64,000 nucleotides of DNA. It comes from Rhodopseudomonas sp. BR0M22 (lineage in GTDB: Bacteria; Pseudomonadota; Alphaproteobacteria; Rhizobiales; Xanthobacteraceae). Below the pieces are notes generated by a model. The model had not been told where the DNA came from, did not search any database, and saw nothing but the letters and a program-made list of their open reading frames with translations. Position numbers and translations under genes: made by a program. This document shows, piece after piece, positions 11,602 through 20,996 of this stretch (positions are counted from its first letter, which is position 1; each line of letters begins with the position of its first letter). Location of the stretch: NCBI RefSeq assembly GCF_010907035.1, contig NZ_QUMK01000013.1, positions 1 to 64,000 of the forward strand. The letters run 5' to 3'.

Positions 11602-12561
11602 CTAAGTCTCCGGGCTGCGGTCGAGATACCACCGCGCGGTCCGTGCGAGCTGATCGTCGACGGAGTGCGGTGGTGTCCAGCCGAGCAGGCGACGCGCTTT
11701 GCCGATGTCGACCTGGAGCGAACTGCATAGCCGCTGCGCCGCGGCGGACTGGCCGAGTACGGTCGCGGCTGCGATCAGCAGCGCGGCCGGCGCCGGCAGC
11801 AGCCGCGCGCGGGTGCCCAGCGCCGCGGCGAGCCGACGCAGCAAATCCGGGGTCGACAGATCGTCGCCGTCGCTCGCGAAGAAGGTTTCGCCGGCGGCTG
11901 CTGGGTGATCGAGGCAGACGGCGATCAGGTCGACCAGATTGTCGGAACCGACCAGACTGCGCCGGTTGTCGATCGAAGCCAGAGGCAGCGGCACGCCGCG
12001 CTGCAGCCAGCGCATCATCGCCAGGAAGTTGGCGCGGACGCCGGGGCCGTACACCAGCGGCGGCCGCAAAATCGCGACCTCAATGCCGCCGGCCTGCGCC
12101 AGACTGCGCAATCCGGCTTCGGCTTCGGACTTCGATACGCCGTAGGGATCCTGCGGCGCCGGCGGATCGTCCTCGGTCAGCGGCCGTCCGCGTGGCGTGG
12201 CTTCGCCGCAGGCCTTGACCGAGCTGAGAAACACGAAGCGGCGGACGCCGACTTCGGCGGCCTGCCGTGCCAGCGACAGTGTGCCGTCGACATTGGCGCG
12301 GCGATACTCGGCGAGCGGGTCGCCGCTGTCGTCGCTCATCACATGCACGCGAGCCGCGAGGTGGACGACGGCGTCGCATCCGGTCAACGCCGGCCGCCAG
12401 TCGAAGCCCGGCTCCAGGCTGCCGCGCACGACGTCGATCCCGGCCGTGATGCCGGCCGTGTTGTGATGTACCGCAACGCGCAGGTCGCGCCGGTCGTCGC
12501 TCAGCCGGCGCAGCAGGTGGCGCCCGACGAAGCCTGATGCGCCGACCACGAGCGTCGTCAT
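11602..12561 (-). CDS. NAD-dependent sugar epimerase/dehydratase
   Basis: A 319-residue extended SDR: NAD motif VVGASGFVGRHLL at the N-terminus, VVHLAARVHVM, FLSSVKACGE and YxxxK in DPYGVSKSEAE. The pattern resembles the WbpV/WbpK-like or UDP-glucose 4-epimerase-like reductases often found in O-antigen loci. The start ATG overlaps the stop of the upstream glycosyltransferase by four bases, so the genes are translationally coupled. It is the last gene of a minus-strand operon running from about 17704. Substrate not assignable. Confidence 0.8.
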   Translation of the reverse strand: MTTLVVGASGFVGRHLLRRLSDDRRDLRVAVHHNTAGITAGIDVVRGSLEPGFDWRPALTGCDAVVHLAARVHVMSDDSGDPLAEYRRANVDGTLSLARQAAEVGVRRFVFLSSVKACGEATPRGRPLTEDDPPAPQDPYGVSKSEAEAGLRSLAQAGGIEVAILRPPLVYGPGVRANFLAMMRWLQRGVPLPLASIDNRRSLVGSDNLVDLIAVCLDHPAAAGETFFASDGDDLSTPDLLRRLAAALGTRARLLPAPAALLIAAATVLGQSAAAQRLCSSLQVDIGKARRLLGWTPPHSVDDQLARTARWYLDRSPET

Positions 12562-13712
12562 CGGCTCACTGTCTCTGCATAGGTCGCCAGGGTCTGTGCG
12601 AGAATGCGTTCCTGGGCGAACTCCGCTTCGACCCGCGCGCGACCGCGTTGGCCCATCGCGCCGCGCCGCGCCGGGTCGTCGAGCAAGCCGCCGAGCGCGG
12701 CGGCGAGACCCGCGATGTCGCCAGGTCGCACAAGTAGTCCGTTGTCGCCATCGGCGACGATCTCGCGGCAGCCGGCGACGTCGTAAGCGACGATGGCGCA
12801 GCCGGCGGCCGCCGCTTCGATCAGGATCTTCGGTATGCCCTCGCCATAGGTGGTTGGCAGGCAGACGATCGCGCTGCGCGCGAGAATGTCCGGCATGTCG
12901 TCGCGATGGCCCCACCAGGCGACGACACCGTCGCGGTCGTAGCCTTGCAGCTCGGCCTCGGGGATGGCGTGCGGATTGCCGATGTCGGGCGATCCGAGCA
13001 GCACGAAGCGCGCCTCTGCGCCGCCGTCGCGGCGTAGCTGCGTTGCCGCCGCGACGAAATCGGCGATGCCCTTGTCGCGGATCATCCGCGACGCCAGCAC
13101 CACCAGCGGCGGGGCTTCCTCCTGATGCTGCGCCGGATAAAGCGACGGATCGACGCCGGAGCCCTTGATCAGCCGTAGCTGCGCCGGCGCAACGCCGATC
13201 GCGTCGGTCATCACCCGAGCGTCGTCGGAGTTCTGCACGATCGTCAGCGTCCGTGGCCGGTTCAGCGCCAGCGCCAGCAGTTGCCGTATCGCCGGGCGCA
13301 GCACGCGCGCCTTGGCGCTCTGCGACGAAAACACGAACCCGAGCCCGGCGAGATTGTTGACGATGCTCCGAACGCCGGCGATCCGCGCGGCGATCGAGCC
13401 GTACAACACGGGCTTCATCGCGATGTGATGGACGATGTCAGGACGATGGGCACGGTAGATGCCGACTAGCTCGGTCATCGCGCTCAGTTCGCTGAACGGA
13501 TTGCGGCCGGTTCGGCGCATCTTCGTCAGGTCGATCACCGCGAAGCCTTCGCGCCGGATGGTGTCCGCCTTGTCGGCGAGCCGGGTCGCCACCAGCACTT
13601 CGTAGCCGGCATCGCGCGCCGCACGCGCCAACGGCAGCCGGTGCGAGACGAAGTACCAGTCCTCGGTGACGACGAACATCAGCCGTGGCCGGCCCGCCGG
13701 CGTCTTCAGCAT
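12558..13712 (-). CDS. Glycosyltransferase family 4
   Basis: A 384-residue GT-B fold protein. N-terminal part: VTEDWYFVSHRLPLARAARDAGYEV-type opening, with HHIAMKPVLYGS; the C-terminal half has LASRMIRDKGIADFV, the GHRDDMPDILA block and the nucleotide-sugar motif YGEGIPKILIEAAAAG (E-x7-E). This is the arrangement of undecaprenyl-linked O-antigen transferases such as WbpT- or PglA-like enzymes. It overlaps the next gene by four bases and follows a methyltransferase gene by four bases, so it is inside one operon. Donor and acceptor unknown. Confidence 0.85.
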   Translation of the reverse strand: MLKTPAGRPRLMFVVTEDWYFVSHRLPLARAARDAGYEVLVATRLADKADTIRREGFAVIDLTKMRRTGRNPFSELSAMTELVGIYRAHRPDIVHHIAMKPVLYGSIAARIAGVRSIVNNLAGLGFVFSSQSAKARVLRPAIRQLLALALNRPRTLTIVQNSDDARVMTDAIGVAPAQLRLIKGSGVDPSLYPAQHQEEAPPLVVLASRMIRDKGIADFVAAATQLRRDGGAEARFVLLGSPDIGNPHAIPEAELQGYDRDGVVAWWGHRDDMPDILARSAIVCLPTTYGEGIPKILIEAAAAGCAIVAYDVAGCREIVADGDNGLLVRPGDIAGLAAALGGLLDDPARRGAMGQRGRARVEAEFAQERILAQTLATYAETVSR

Positions 13713-13716
13713 CGCC

Positions 13717-14574
13717 CTACACCGGACGCATCACGACGCGGATTTCGCACACCATGAAATCCTCGTCGGCGAAAGTTGCGAATTGCGGCGCCATCCGATC
13801 GCGCGGCAGCGGCAGCGAGGGCCAGCGTTGCTGGTCGATCACGTCGACCGAAAAGCCGGCGGCTTGCATCAAGCCGATCATCTCGCGCGGGCGAATCCGG
13901 TTGGTGTAGAAGCCGCTATCGCGGAACTTCGGCTGCTCCCACAAATCATCGGCAAAGCGCAGATTGTTCAACCCGCCGCCAAGATGATCTCGGAAGTCGA
14001 TGCTGTGCACCCCGATCGCGTCCGGCTTCATCACCCGGCGCAGCTCGCGCATTAAGGCTGGGAAATCCTCGCGGTAGATGTGTTCGAGCACGACCTGCGA
14101 CCACGCAAAATCGATCGAGGCGTCGGGAATCTCGGCCATCGAGCGGGTGCCGTCGGTCAGGTACTCCACTTCGGCCTGCGCCATCGCCTGAGCCAGCGTG
14201 TCGCCGGTGATGCCGGGCAGCGGCTTGCCGCGAGCGGTCAGCAGCTCGATCAGTTCACGGCAGCCGTCGATGCCGGTCTCGGCGAACGGGCCGGCATCGA
14301 CCAGCCACGCTTTGCCGGCGCCGAACGCTCGCGCGACGAAGCCAGACAGCACCGAGTCGCCGGGGCCGAGTTCGAGCGAGTGAAAGCCGGCCGGCATGGT
14401 GGCGCGGGCGGTCGCGTCGGCGAAGTGGCTCTCGAATGCCGAGACCGCGCGTTCCGGCACCATCATCTCGCCATGACGGAAGATGCCGAGCTTCTTCCAG
14501 AAGCCGTAGGGCACCGGAAGGCGGGCGAGGCCGAGCTTGGCGCCCATCTTCACCCACCACGGTAGCTGCGACAT
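13717..14574 (-). CDS. Class I SAM-dependent methyltransferase
   Basis: About 285 residues. Motif I is HSLELGPGDSVLSGFVARAFG, and DASIDFAWSQVVLEHIYREDFPALMRELRRVMKPDA-type text around residue 165 is the usual post-motif II/III region. I prefer the second methionine (MSQLPWWVK), whose ATG overlaps the asnB stop by one base (TGATG), as seen elsewhere in this operon; the ATG at 14583 would add three residues. It probably methylates a sugar or lipid-linked intermediate. Confidence 0.75.
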   Translation of the reverse strand: MSQLPWWVKMGAKLGLARLPVPYGFWKKLGIFRHGEMMVPERAVSAFESHFADATARATMPAGFHSLELGPGDSVLSGFVARAFGAGKAWLVDAGPFAETGIDGCRELIELLTARGKPLPGITGDTLAQAMAQAEVEYLTDGTRSMAEIPDASIDFAWSQVVLEHIYREDFPALMRELRRVMKPDAIGVHSIDFRDHLGGGLNNLRFADDLWEQPKFRDSGFYTNRIRPREMIGLMQAAGFSVDVIDQQRWPSLPLPRDRMAPQFATFADEDFMVCEIRVVMRPV

Positions 14575-16520
14575 CACACCCATTGCCGCGCTCTCTGGAG
14601 CCAGGAATCGAACATCAACACCGTCCAGAGTTGTCCGCCGCGATCGATCCGGCCGCCGAGGTGTTCGCGCCAGGTGGCGTCAATCGCGGCGCGGTCGAAC
14701 AGGTCGTGCACGGGATGATCGCTGTGCGACAGGTAGTTCGACGCCCAGCTTTTCAGCGGCCCGCGCAGCCAGCTATCGACCGGAATGCCGAAGCCCATCT
14801 TCGGCCGCTCGAACAGTTGACGAGGAACATAGCGTTCGAGCAAGCGCTTGAGAACATATTTGCCCGAGCCGTCGCGGAACTTCATCGACAGCGGAATCTC
14901 CCAGGCAAACTCGACCAGCCGGTGATCGAGCAGCGGCACCCGCGCCTCGAGGCCGACCCGCATCGTCGCGCGATCGACCTTGGTGAGAATGTCGTCGACC
15001 AGATAGGTGCTGGTGTCCCACGCCATCTGCTGCGCAGCCGAGGGAATCCCATCGACCTCGACCGGCGGCGGCAGCAGCGCTTCGGCGACGCTGCCCGCGC
15101 CCGATGCCAGTACGGCCTCGGGATGTGGCCATTGCGAGATCAGCCGGCTCTGTAGATCGTACAGCGTCGGCGCTGCAAGCACCGAGGCGATCTTCTGCAT
15201 CTTCTGGCCGGGCAGCGCCGGGCGCAGCCGCTGTGGCAGCGCCGGTCCGAACAGCCGGAATGCGGAATCCCAGGTGGCCGGCGAGGCAGCGTTGATCCCG
15301 GCCGCCGCCAGGCTGCGCAGCGGGCGCGGAATCCGGTTCAGCTTGTCCCAATAGTTGGAGACGAAAGTGTAGCGGTTGTAGCCGCCGAACAATTCGTCGC
15401 CGCCGTCGCCCGACAGGCTCACGGTGACGCGCTCCCGCGCCAGCTTGGCCACCAGATAGGTCGGAATCTGCGAGATGTCGGCGAACGGCTCGTCGTAGAT
15501 GTCGGGCAGCGACGGAATCACCGCCAGCGCATCCTGTTCGGAGACGTAGAGCTCGGTGTGGTCGGTCTTCAGATGTGCGGCGACTTCGGCGGCGTGTTTC
15601 GCCTCGTTGTAGGCGGGGTCTTCGAAGCCGATCGAGAACGTCTTCACCGGTTGGCTGCTGCCGGCCTGCATCAAGGCGGTGACGGTGCTGGAATCGATGC
15701 CGCCTGACAGGAACGCGCCGAGCGGAACGTCGGAGATCATGTGCTGCGACACGATCTCGCGCAGCCGTGCGTCGAGTTCGTCGAGCACCGCAGTCTCGTC
15801 TTGGCGCTGCCGAGCGAAGCCGCGGGCGACGGTTTCGCCGACGGACCAATAAGGTCTCGGTCCGGCCGTCTGGCCGTCGTGGAAGGTCAGCACCGTCGCC
15901 GGCGGTAGTTTGTGCACGCCTTCGAAGATGCTCAGCGGGGAGGGGACGTAGCCGAGCCGCAGGAATTCGGACAGGCCGCGCAGCGAAATCTCCGGCAGGC
16001 TGCCGCGCCACGCCACGATCGGGCGCAGTTCCGAGGCAAACGCCAGCGCGCCGTCCTTGACCGTGTAGTACAGCGGCTTGATGCCGATGCGGTCGCGGGC
16101 GAGCGACAGCGTCCGCTCCTGCTTGTCCCACAGCGCCAGCGCGAACATCCCGGCGAGCCGCGACAGGGTCTTCTCGAGCCCCCAATGCTGACAGCCGGCG
16201 ACGATCACCTCGGTGTCGGAGTGACCGGCGAAACGATAGCCGAGTCCGGCCAGCTCATCGCGCAGTGACAGGTAGTTGTAGACCTCGCCGTTGTAGGACA
16301 GCACGAAGCGGCCCGAGGCCGATTCCATTGGCTGCGCTCCAAACGACGACAGGTCGATGATCGACAGTCGGCGATGGCCGAGGCCGACTGCGCCGTCATC
16401 GGCGATCCACAGACCCTCGCCGTCGGGGCCGCGATGCGCCAGCGCGTCGGTCATCCGTTTCAGCACGGTGCGATCGACCGGCGCGTGCCGCGCGGCGGTG
16501 GCTCCGGCGATCCCGCACAT
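14574..16520 (-). CDS. asnB: AsnB-type glutamine amidotransferase/synthase
   Basis: A 648-residue class II amidotransferase. Cys2 after the initiator is the N-terminal nucleophile (MCGIAG); RHLSIIDL-like and YNGEVYNY blocks complete the glutaminase domain (to about 200). The synthase domain has the pyrophosphatase loop SGGIDSS and the SGDGGDELFGGYNRY block. In polysaccharide loci such proteins are thought to turn uronic acid carboxyls into uronamides rather than make asparagine. The start overlaps the preceding glycosyltransferase stop by one base (TGATG). A second copy lies at 36042. Amidation of a sugar is inference from context. Confidence 0.85.
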   Translation of the reverse strand: MCGIAGATAARHAPVDRTVLKRMTDALAHRGPDGEGLWIADDGAVGLGHRRLSIIDLSSFGAQPMESASGRFVLSYNGEVYNYLSLRDELAGLGYRFAGHSDTEVIVAGCQHWGLEKTLSRLAGMFALALWDKQERTLSLARDRIGIKPLYYTVKDGALAFASELRPIVAWRGSLPEISLRGLSEFLRLGYVPSPLSIFEGVHKLPPATVLTFHDGQTAGPRPYWSVGETVARGFARQRQDETAVLDELDARLREIVSQHMISDVPLGAFLSGGIDSSTVTALMQAGSSQPVKTFSIGFEDPAYNEAKHAAEVAAHLKTDHTELYVSEQDALAVIPSLPDIYDEPFADISQIPTYLVAKLARERVTVSLSGDGGDELFGGYNRYTFVSNYWDKLNRIPRPLRSLAAAGINAASPATWDSAFRLFGPALPQRLRPALPGQKMQKIASVLAAPTLYDLQSRLISQWPHPEAVLASGAGSVAEALLPPPVEVDGIPSAAQQMAWDTSTYLVDDILTKVDRATMRVGLEARVPLLDHRLVEFAWEIPLSMKFRDGSGKYVLKRLLERYVPRQLFERPKMGFGIPVDSWLRGPLKSWASNYLSHSDHPVHDLFDRAAIDATWREHLGGRIDRGGQLWTVLMFDSWLQRARQWV

Positions 16521-17704
16521 CAGGCACCCCCGCCGGGACGGCGCGGCGTCACGCTGCGCAGGATCGGCGAGAACTGCGCGGCGATCGACGCCCAGCTCAG
16601 CACGTCGGCTGCGTGCTGCCGCGCGCCTTCACCGCAGCGGCGGCGCAGCGCGTCGTCGTCGACCAGCCGGGTCACCGCTGCAGCGATCGCCTCTGGTGTC
16701 GCGGCGTCGGCGACGATGCCGGTCTGTTCGTGCAGCACCTGCTCGGCGAGGCCGCCGACCGGAGTCACAACGGCGGGGATTCCCGCCGCGCCCGAGGTGA
16801 CCAGCACGCCCGACTGGCTGGCGCCGCGATACGGTGCGACCACGATGTCGATGTCGCGGAACACCGCGCCTACTTCTTCTTCGGGAATCCAGCGGATGTC
16901 GAGATCGACGTCGGCGAGGCCTGCGAGCTGCGCCTGATACGGGCCGATGTCGCCGGGGCCGGCGATCCGCAGTGCGACGTTCTTACCGGCCTGTTTCAGC
17001 ATCCGGTAGGCGTCGAGCAGCAGATCGAGTCCCTTGTATGGCATCAGCCGGCCGAAGAACAAAAGCTGCAGCGGACGGTTCGCGGCCGTGGCCGGCGCAG
17101 CGGTGACGCTGTCCGCATAGGGAAACACCCCGAGCGGAATTACCCAGACCCGGTCGGACGGAAAGCGGTTGACCTCGGTGACGAGCTTTCGGGTGTGCTC
17201 GGTCAGCGCGACGATGCCGTCACTCTCGGAGATCTCGCGGTCCAGCATCCGCTTGCGGATCGGCACGTCGTCGCCGGAATGCGGCAAAGCGTCGTGCAGC
17301 ACGAACACAAATGCGACATCGCGCGGTCTGCGCCACAGCACCGGTACGTCCCACAGATGGCTCATGGTGCAGACGACGACGGAAATGCCCTGCTCGCGGA
17401 CGTAGCGCCAGAACCGGCTACGCACCAACGGTAGTCGCAGCAGCGCCGTCACGGCGGAGGGGATGTCGGTGTAGGTGTCGATGTGGAATCCGGGCAGGCC
17501 GAGCGCGTCGAGTTCGGTGAAGATGTCGCCCTGGCGCGACAGCGACAGATGAAGCTCGAGCGCCGGATCTTGGCGCAATTCCTTGACCAGTTCGTAGGTG
17601 TAGCGCACACCGCCGCCGCGCCGGCCCCAGTGCCAGATCAGTACCTTGCGGCGGCCGGCCGCCTGACTTGAAACAGCCGTTGTCGGCGCCGTCGCTGCCG
17701 TCAC
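16520..17704 (-). CDS. Glycosyltransferase family 4
   Basis: A GT-B fold protein of about 394 residues from a GTG start that gives VTAATAPTTAV; the open frame runs further upstream but that part looks non-coding. After a short tail the fold begins at VLIWHWGRRGGGVRYTYELV. The C-terminal half has LLFFGRLMPYKGLDLLLDAY, the IRWIPEEEVGAVF region and YRGASQSGVLVTSGAAGIP near the usual E-x7-E position, where the first glutamate appears replaced. It heads the minus-strand operon running down to 11602. Donor unknown; the start is uncertain. Confidence 0.8.
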   Translation of the reverse strand: MTAATAPTTAVSSQAAGRRKVLIWHWGRRGGGVRYTYELVKELRQDPALELHLSLSRQGDIFTELDALGLPGFHIDTYTDIPSAVTALLRLPLVRSRFWRYVREQGISVVVCTMSHLWDVPVLWRRPRDVAFVFVLHDALPHSGDDVPIRKRMLDREISESDGIVALTEHTRKLVTEVNRFPSDRVWVIPLGVFPYADSVTAAPATAANRPLQLLFFGRLMPYKGLDLLLDAYRMLKQAGKNVALRIAGPGDIGPYQAQLAGLADVDLDIRWIPEEEVGAVFRDIDIVVAPYRGASQSGVLVTSGAAGIPAVVTPVGGLAEQVLHEQTGIVADAATPEAIAAAVTRLVDDDALRRRCGEGARQHAADVLSWASIAAQFSPILRSVTPRRPGGGA

Positions 17705-18179
17705 GTTTTGGTCCCGCAAGACAAGCTGCGGATGCGCAAAGGCGCCATCAGCGGTTCGATGCGGCGCGTCCCCGATAGGTTGAGGACGCCGACCAACGCC
17801 GGCTTCGATGCCAGTCCGGAACGGATCAGCTCGACGATGTTTGACAGACGGCGGCCGCAGGTGCGCCACAGATCGTCGGCAGAATTGGGCAACGCGTAGT
17901 GCTTCGGATAGTTACCGTGAAGCGGAATCCCGTTTGGCGCCCTGCGAAGGCGCGATTTGAAAAATTCCGTTGGAATGGTCAGGGCTACCGCCTCGGGGGA
18001 ATGCATCTGAAATCCATCTTCCCGGAGGCAGGAATGGGCGCATCTCCTCAGCGCTGACCCTCTTGCCCCCGTCAGTCCGGCAAACCTATACGGCCAATCC
18101 CTTGCGCTAACAAGCTGCCGTGAAATCGGCAATCGACGGTCGCTCGCGGCGGCCGCGCTCAGGCCGGATGGAACCGGCC
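17705..18179. other. Gap with an unassigned minus-strand reading frame
   Basis: These 475 bases separate the GT4-asnB operon from the methyltransferase at 18180. A minus-strand frame ending at 17701 contains a peptide of about 100 residues (from MHSPEAVALTIP, about 18007) with a plausible but unfamiliar composition (YPKHYALPNS, GLASKPALVGVLN). It has no domain I recognise and no strong ribosome binding site, and may be the decayed end of an older gene. The promoter for the downstream minus-strand operon should lie here. Confidence 0.3.
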
Positions 18180-18797
18180 TCAGAGCTTGGGCGTCACCGC
18201 CCGGCAATCGAACATCGCGGTCGTGCCGAACAGCTTGCCATTCCCGAAGAGATAATCGATCGCAACGATTTCGAAGCCGGCGAGTCCGAGGAAGTAACGC
18301 ACCAGGTGATGGTTAGGAATGAAGATGTGCTGATCGTGGAGCGGGTGGTTGTCGTTCCAGTTCGGGCCGAAAAAGCCACTGAATCTGCCGCCCAATGCGT
18401 AGCCGACGATGCTGCGCCAGTTGTGGACGTTGGGGAAGGTGAGGATCAGCCGGCCGCCCGGCTTGGTGAGCCGCCGCAGTTGGGTCAGGAATTCAAACGG
18501 ATTGACGAGGTGCTCGAGCACTTCGGTGGCCGTCATAATGTCGAAGGTCGCGCCGTCGAGCTGATCGGCCCAGCCAGGGCGGCTCAGATCGACTTTCTCG
18601 ACCTTGGGAATGCTCGGCGGCACGTTGACCTGCCAGCCGACCCCGGTGAGGTTGGTGTAGCCGAGTTCGGCGAGCCTGCCGAGCAGTTCGCCTTCGCCGC
18701 AGCCGATGTCGGCGATCGCCACGCCGCGATCCTTGGCGATTTCCAGGATCCGGCCGCTGACACCGGCGCGGATGGCGAGGCTGTTGGGATCGTTCAT
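18180..18797 (-). CDS. Class I SAM methyltransferase
   Basis: A 205-residue methyltransferase from the inner ATG (MNDPNSLA), which overlaps the stop of the upstream GT2 gene by four bases (ATGA). Motif I is IADIGCGEGELLGRLAELGY; FDIMTATEVLEHLVNPFEF and LTKPGGRLILTFPNVHNW follow, as in the MetW/UbiG-like group. It is paired with the GT2 gene in a two-gene operon. Target sugar or lipid unknown. Confidence 0.8.
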   Translation of the reverse strand: MNDPNSLAIRAGVSGRILEIAKDRGVAIADIGCGEGELLGRLAELGYTNLTGVGWQVNVPPSIPKVEKVDLSRPGWADQLDGATFDIMTATEVLEHLVNPFEFLTQLRRLTKPGGRLILTFPNVHNWRSIVGYALGGRFSGFFGPNWNDNHPLHDQHIFIPNHHLVRYFLGLAGFEIVAIDYLFGNGKLFGTTAMFDCRAVTPKL

Positions 18798-19573
18798 GCG
18801 GATCGTATCTTCCACCAGATTCGGCGAAATGCCGTGATCGCCGCCACCGCCGGTGTTGGCATGCCGTGCTTGTGCAGCACCCGACCGAATTCGCGCATGC
18901 TGAGATCGAGATTGGTAGCGGAGATGCCGGATTGCCGCATCACCGTCATTTCCACCGGAATGTGGTTGGCCGGGTAGTTTTCCACCAGCCGCAGGATCAT
19001 GTCATGGTCGGCGGCGACGCGAAAGCTGGTGTCGTATTCGCCGAGCGCCCGATACTGCCGCGCCGACACGATCAGCGACGGATGCGGCAGATAGGCCGAG
19101 ACGTACAGCGGCCATTTCCGGAACGGATAGCGCTGCGTTACCTGGCTGCCGTCGTCGTGGGCGCGGATCAGATCGCCGTAATTCACCGCATCCTCGACCA
19201 GACTCGGCATGACACGGCTGAGGACGTCGTCGGACGCGTAGTAATCGTCGGAGTTGAGGATATGGATCCAGCGCCCCCGCGACCGGCGGATTCCCTTGTT
19301 CATCGCGTCGTAGATGCCGGCATCGCGCTCCGACACCCACTTCACCGTATCGCCTGCCGCCTCGAGGATGTCGAGTGTGCCGTCGGTGGAGCCGCCGTCG
19401 ACGACCACATGCTCGAAATCGCGCCAGCTCTGGTTGCGCACGCTACGCAGCGTGTCATCCAGAGTGGCCGCGCTGTTGTAGGTGACGGTTACAATCGAGA
19501 GGGTCGGCGGACGGTCCTGGTCGCGGGCCGGCGTTTGCGGCTCTGTCTCGGCTAGCATCTGTTCCAGGACCAC
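18794..19573 (-). CDS. Glycosyltransferase family 2
   Basis: A 259-residue GT-A protein: SIVTVTYNSAATLDDTLRSV at about 25-45, VVVDGGSTDGTLDIL, GIYDAMNKGI and the metal-binding block HILNSDDYYASDDV (DxD), followed by HPSLIVSARQYRALGEYDTSFRVAADHDM. This pattern is common in colanic-acid/O-antigen GT2 enzymes. A second possible start is the methionine at residue 6. First gene of a two-gene minus-strand operon, divergent from gmd. Confidence 0.88.
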   Translation of the reverse strand: MVLEQMLAETEPQTPARDQDRPPTLSIVTVTYNSAATLDDTLRSVRNQSWRDFEHVVVDGGSTDGTLDILEAAGDTVKWVSERDAGIYDAMNKGIRRSRGRWIHILNSDDYYASDDVLSRVMPSLVEDAVNYGDLIRAHDDGSQVTQRYPFRKWPLYVSAYLPHPSLIVSARQYRALGEYDTSFRVAADHDMILRLVENYPANHIPVEMTVMRQSGISATNLDLSMREFGRVLHKHGMPTPAVAAITAFRRIWWKIRSA

Positions 19574-19910
19574 TCGCAGCAGGATGGCGGCGCGGCCATC
19601 GCCATCCCATTCGCATTAATTAGCTGGGTGCTGAAGTTGCACTTTGGGCCGACCCGTGTCAAATCGGTCGCCCGCCGCGGTCGGACCACGCTGGCGGAAC
19701 TTCCAAATCCGGCGCCGGGGCGGAAAGGCGCGGGACTTCGCTGTGCCGAGGGCCCGTCCGGAGCGTGTTTTCCTGTGGCCTCTGCTGGTGGGATTGGCTA
19801 AGCAACCACCGTGTTCGTGCCGTCCTAAGCGCATCACATTTCCGACGGCCGGGGCAGCCGGGAATGGCAGCCGAACTGCCGCGGCATCGCGGCTGGGTAT
19901 TGGAGAAGAG
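19574..19910. promoter_or_regulatory. Divergent intergenic region between GT2 and gmd
   Basis: These 337 bases separate the minus-strand left arm from the plus-strand right arm of the polysaccharide locus, so promoters for both should be here. An AT-rich patch (CATTAATTAG, about 19613-19622) sits next to the GT2 start. The gmd start has GGAGAAGAG directly before its ATG. No gene is supported in the gap. Confidence 0.4.
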
Positions 19911-20996
19911 ATGTCTGCGAATGATTCGACCCGCCGGGTCGCCCTGATCACCGGGATCACCGGGCAGGACGGTGCCTATCTCGCCGAATACCTGCTCGGG
20001 CTCGGTTATGTCGTCCACGGCATCAAGCGGCGGTCGTCGTCGTTCAATACCGCTCGGATCGATCACCTGTATCAGGATCGGCATTCCGGCAACACGCCGT
20101 TCATGCTGCATTACGGCGATATGACGGACTCCACCAATCTGATCCGACTGGTGCAGCAGATCCGGCCGACGGAGATCTACAATCTGGCCGCCCAGAGCCA
20201 CGTTGCGGTGAGTTTCGAGAGCCCCGAATATACAGCCAACGCCGATGCGATCGGCGTGCTGCGGCTGCTGGAGGCGATCCGCATCCTCGGCATGGAGAAG
20301 GAGACGCGGTTCTACCAGGCGTCGACCTCCGAGCTGTACGGCCTGGTGCAGGAAGTGCCGCAGCGAGAGACCACGCCGTTCTATCCGCGTTCGCCCTACG
20401 CGGTCGCCAAGCTTTACGGCTACTGGATCACCGTCAACTACCGCGAGGCCTACGGCATCTTCGCGTCGAACGGTATTCTGTTCAATCACGAGAGCCCGAT
20501 CCGCGGCGAGACTTTCGTCACCCGCAAGATCACCCGCAGCGTGGCGCGGATCGAGACCGGTCTGGAGGACTGCCTTTATCTCGGTAATCTGGACGCCAAG
20601 CGCGACTGGGGCCACGCGCGCGACTACGTCGTCGGCATGCACAAGATCCTGCAGGCCGACGCGCCGGGCGACTACGTGCTCGCCACCGGCGAGACCCGCT
20701 CGGTGCGCGAATTCGTCGAGATTGCTTTCGCCGAGATCGGCCGCAGCATCGAATGGCGCGGCAAGGGTGTCGAGGAGACCGGCATCGATACCAAGTCCGG
20801 CAACACTGTGGTGCGGATCGATCCGGCCTATTTCCGGCCGACCGAGGTCGAGCTGCTGATCGGCGACGCCGCCAAGGCGCAGCGCGAACTCGGCTGGACG
20901 CCGACCACGTCGTTTGCCCAGCTGGTCAGCGAGATGGTCGCGGCCGATCTCGCGGAGGCCCGGCAGGAGGCTGCGCATGGCTCCGCTGCCGTTTGA
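19911..20996 (+). CDS. gmd: GDP-mannose 4,6-dehydratase
   Basis: Makes GDP-4-keto-6-deoxy-D-mannose, precursor of GDP-L-fucose and related 6-deoxysugars. The 361-residue protein has the full canonical set: [72 protein letters not shown], the YxxxK in [12 protein letters not shown] and [21 protein letters not shown]. The ATG has a good ribosome binding site. Its stop overlaps the fcl start by 20 bases, so the two are coupled. Confidence 0.96.
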   Translation: MSANDSTRRVALITGITGQDGAYLAEYLLGLGYVVHGIKRRSSSFNTARIDHLYQDRHSGNTPFMLHYGDMTDSTNLIRLVQQIRPTEIYNLAAQSHVAVSFESPEYTANADAIGVLRLLEAIRILGMEKETRFYQASTSELYGLVQEVPQRETTPFYPRSPYAVAKLYGYWITVNYREAYGIFASNGILFNHESPIRGETFVTRKITRSVARIETGLEDCLYLGNLDAKRDWGHARDYVVGMHKILQADAPGDYVLATGETRSVREFVEIAFAEIGRSIEWRGKGVEETGIDTKSGNTVVRIDPAYFRPTEVELLIGDAAKAQRELGWTPTTSFAQLVSEMVAADLAEARQEAAHGSAAV

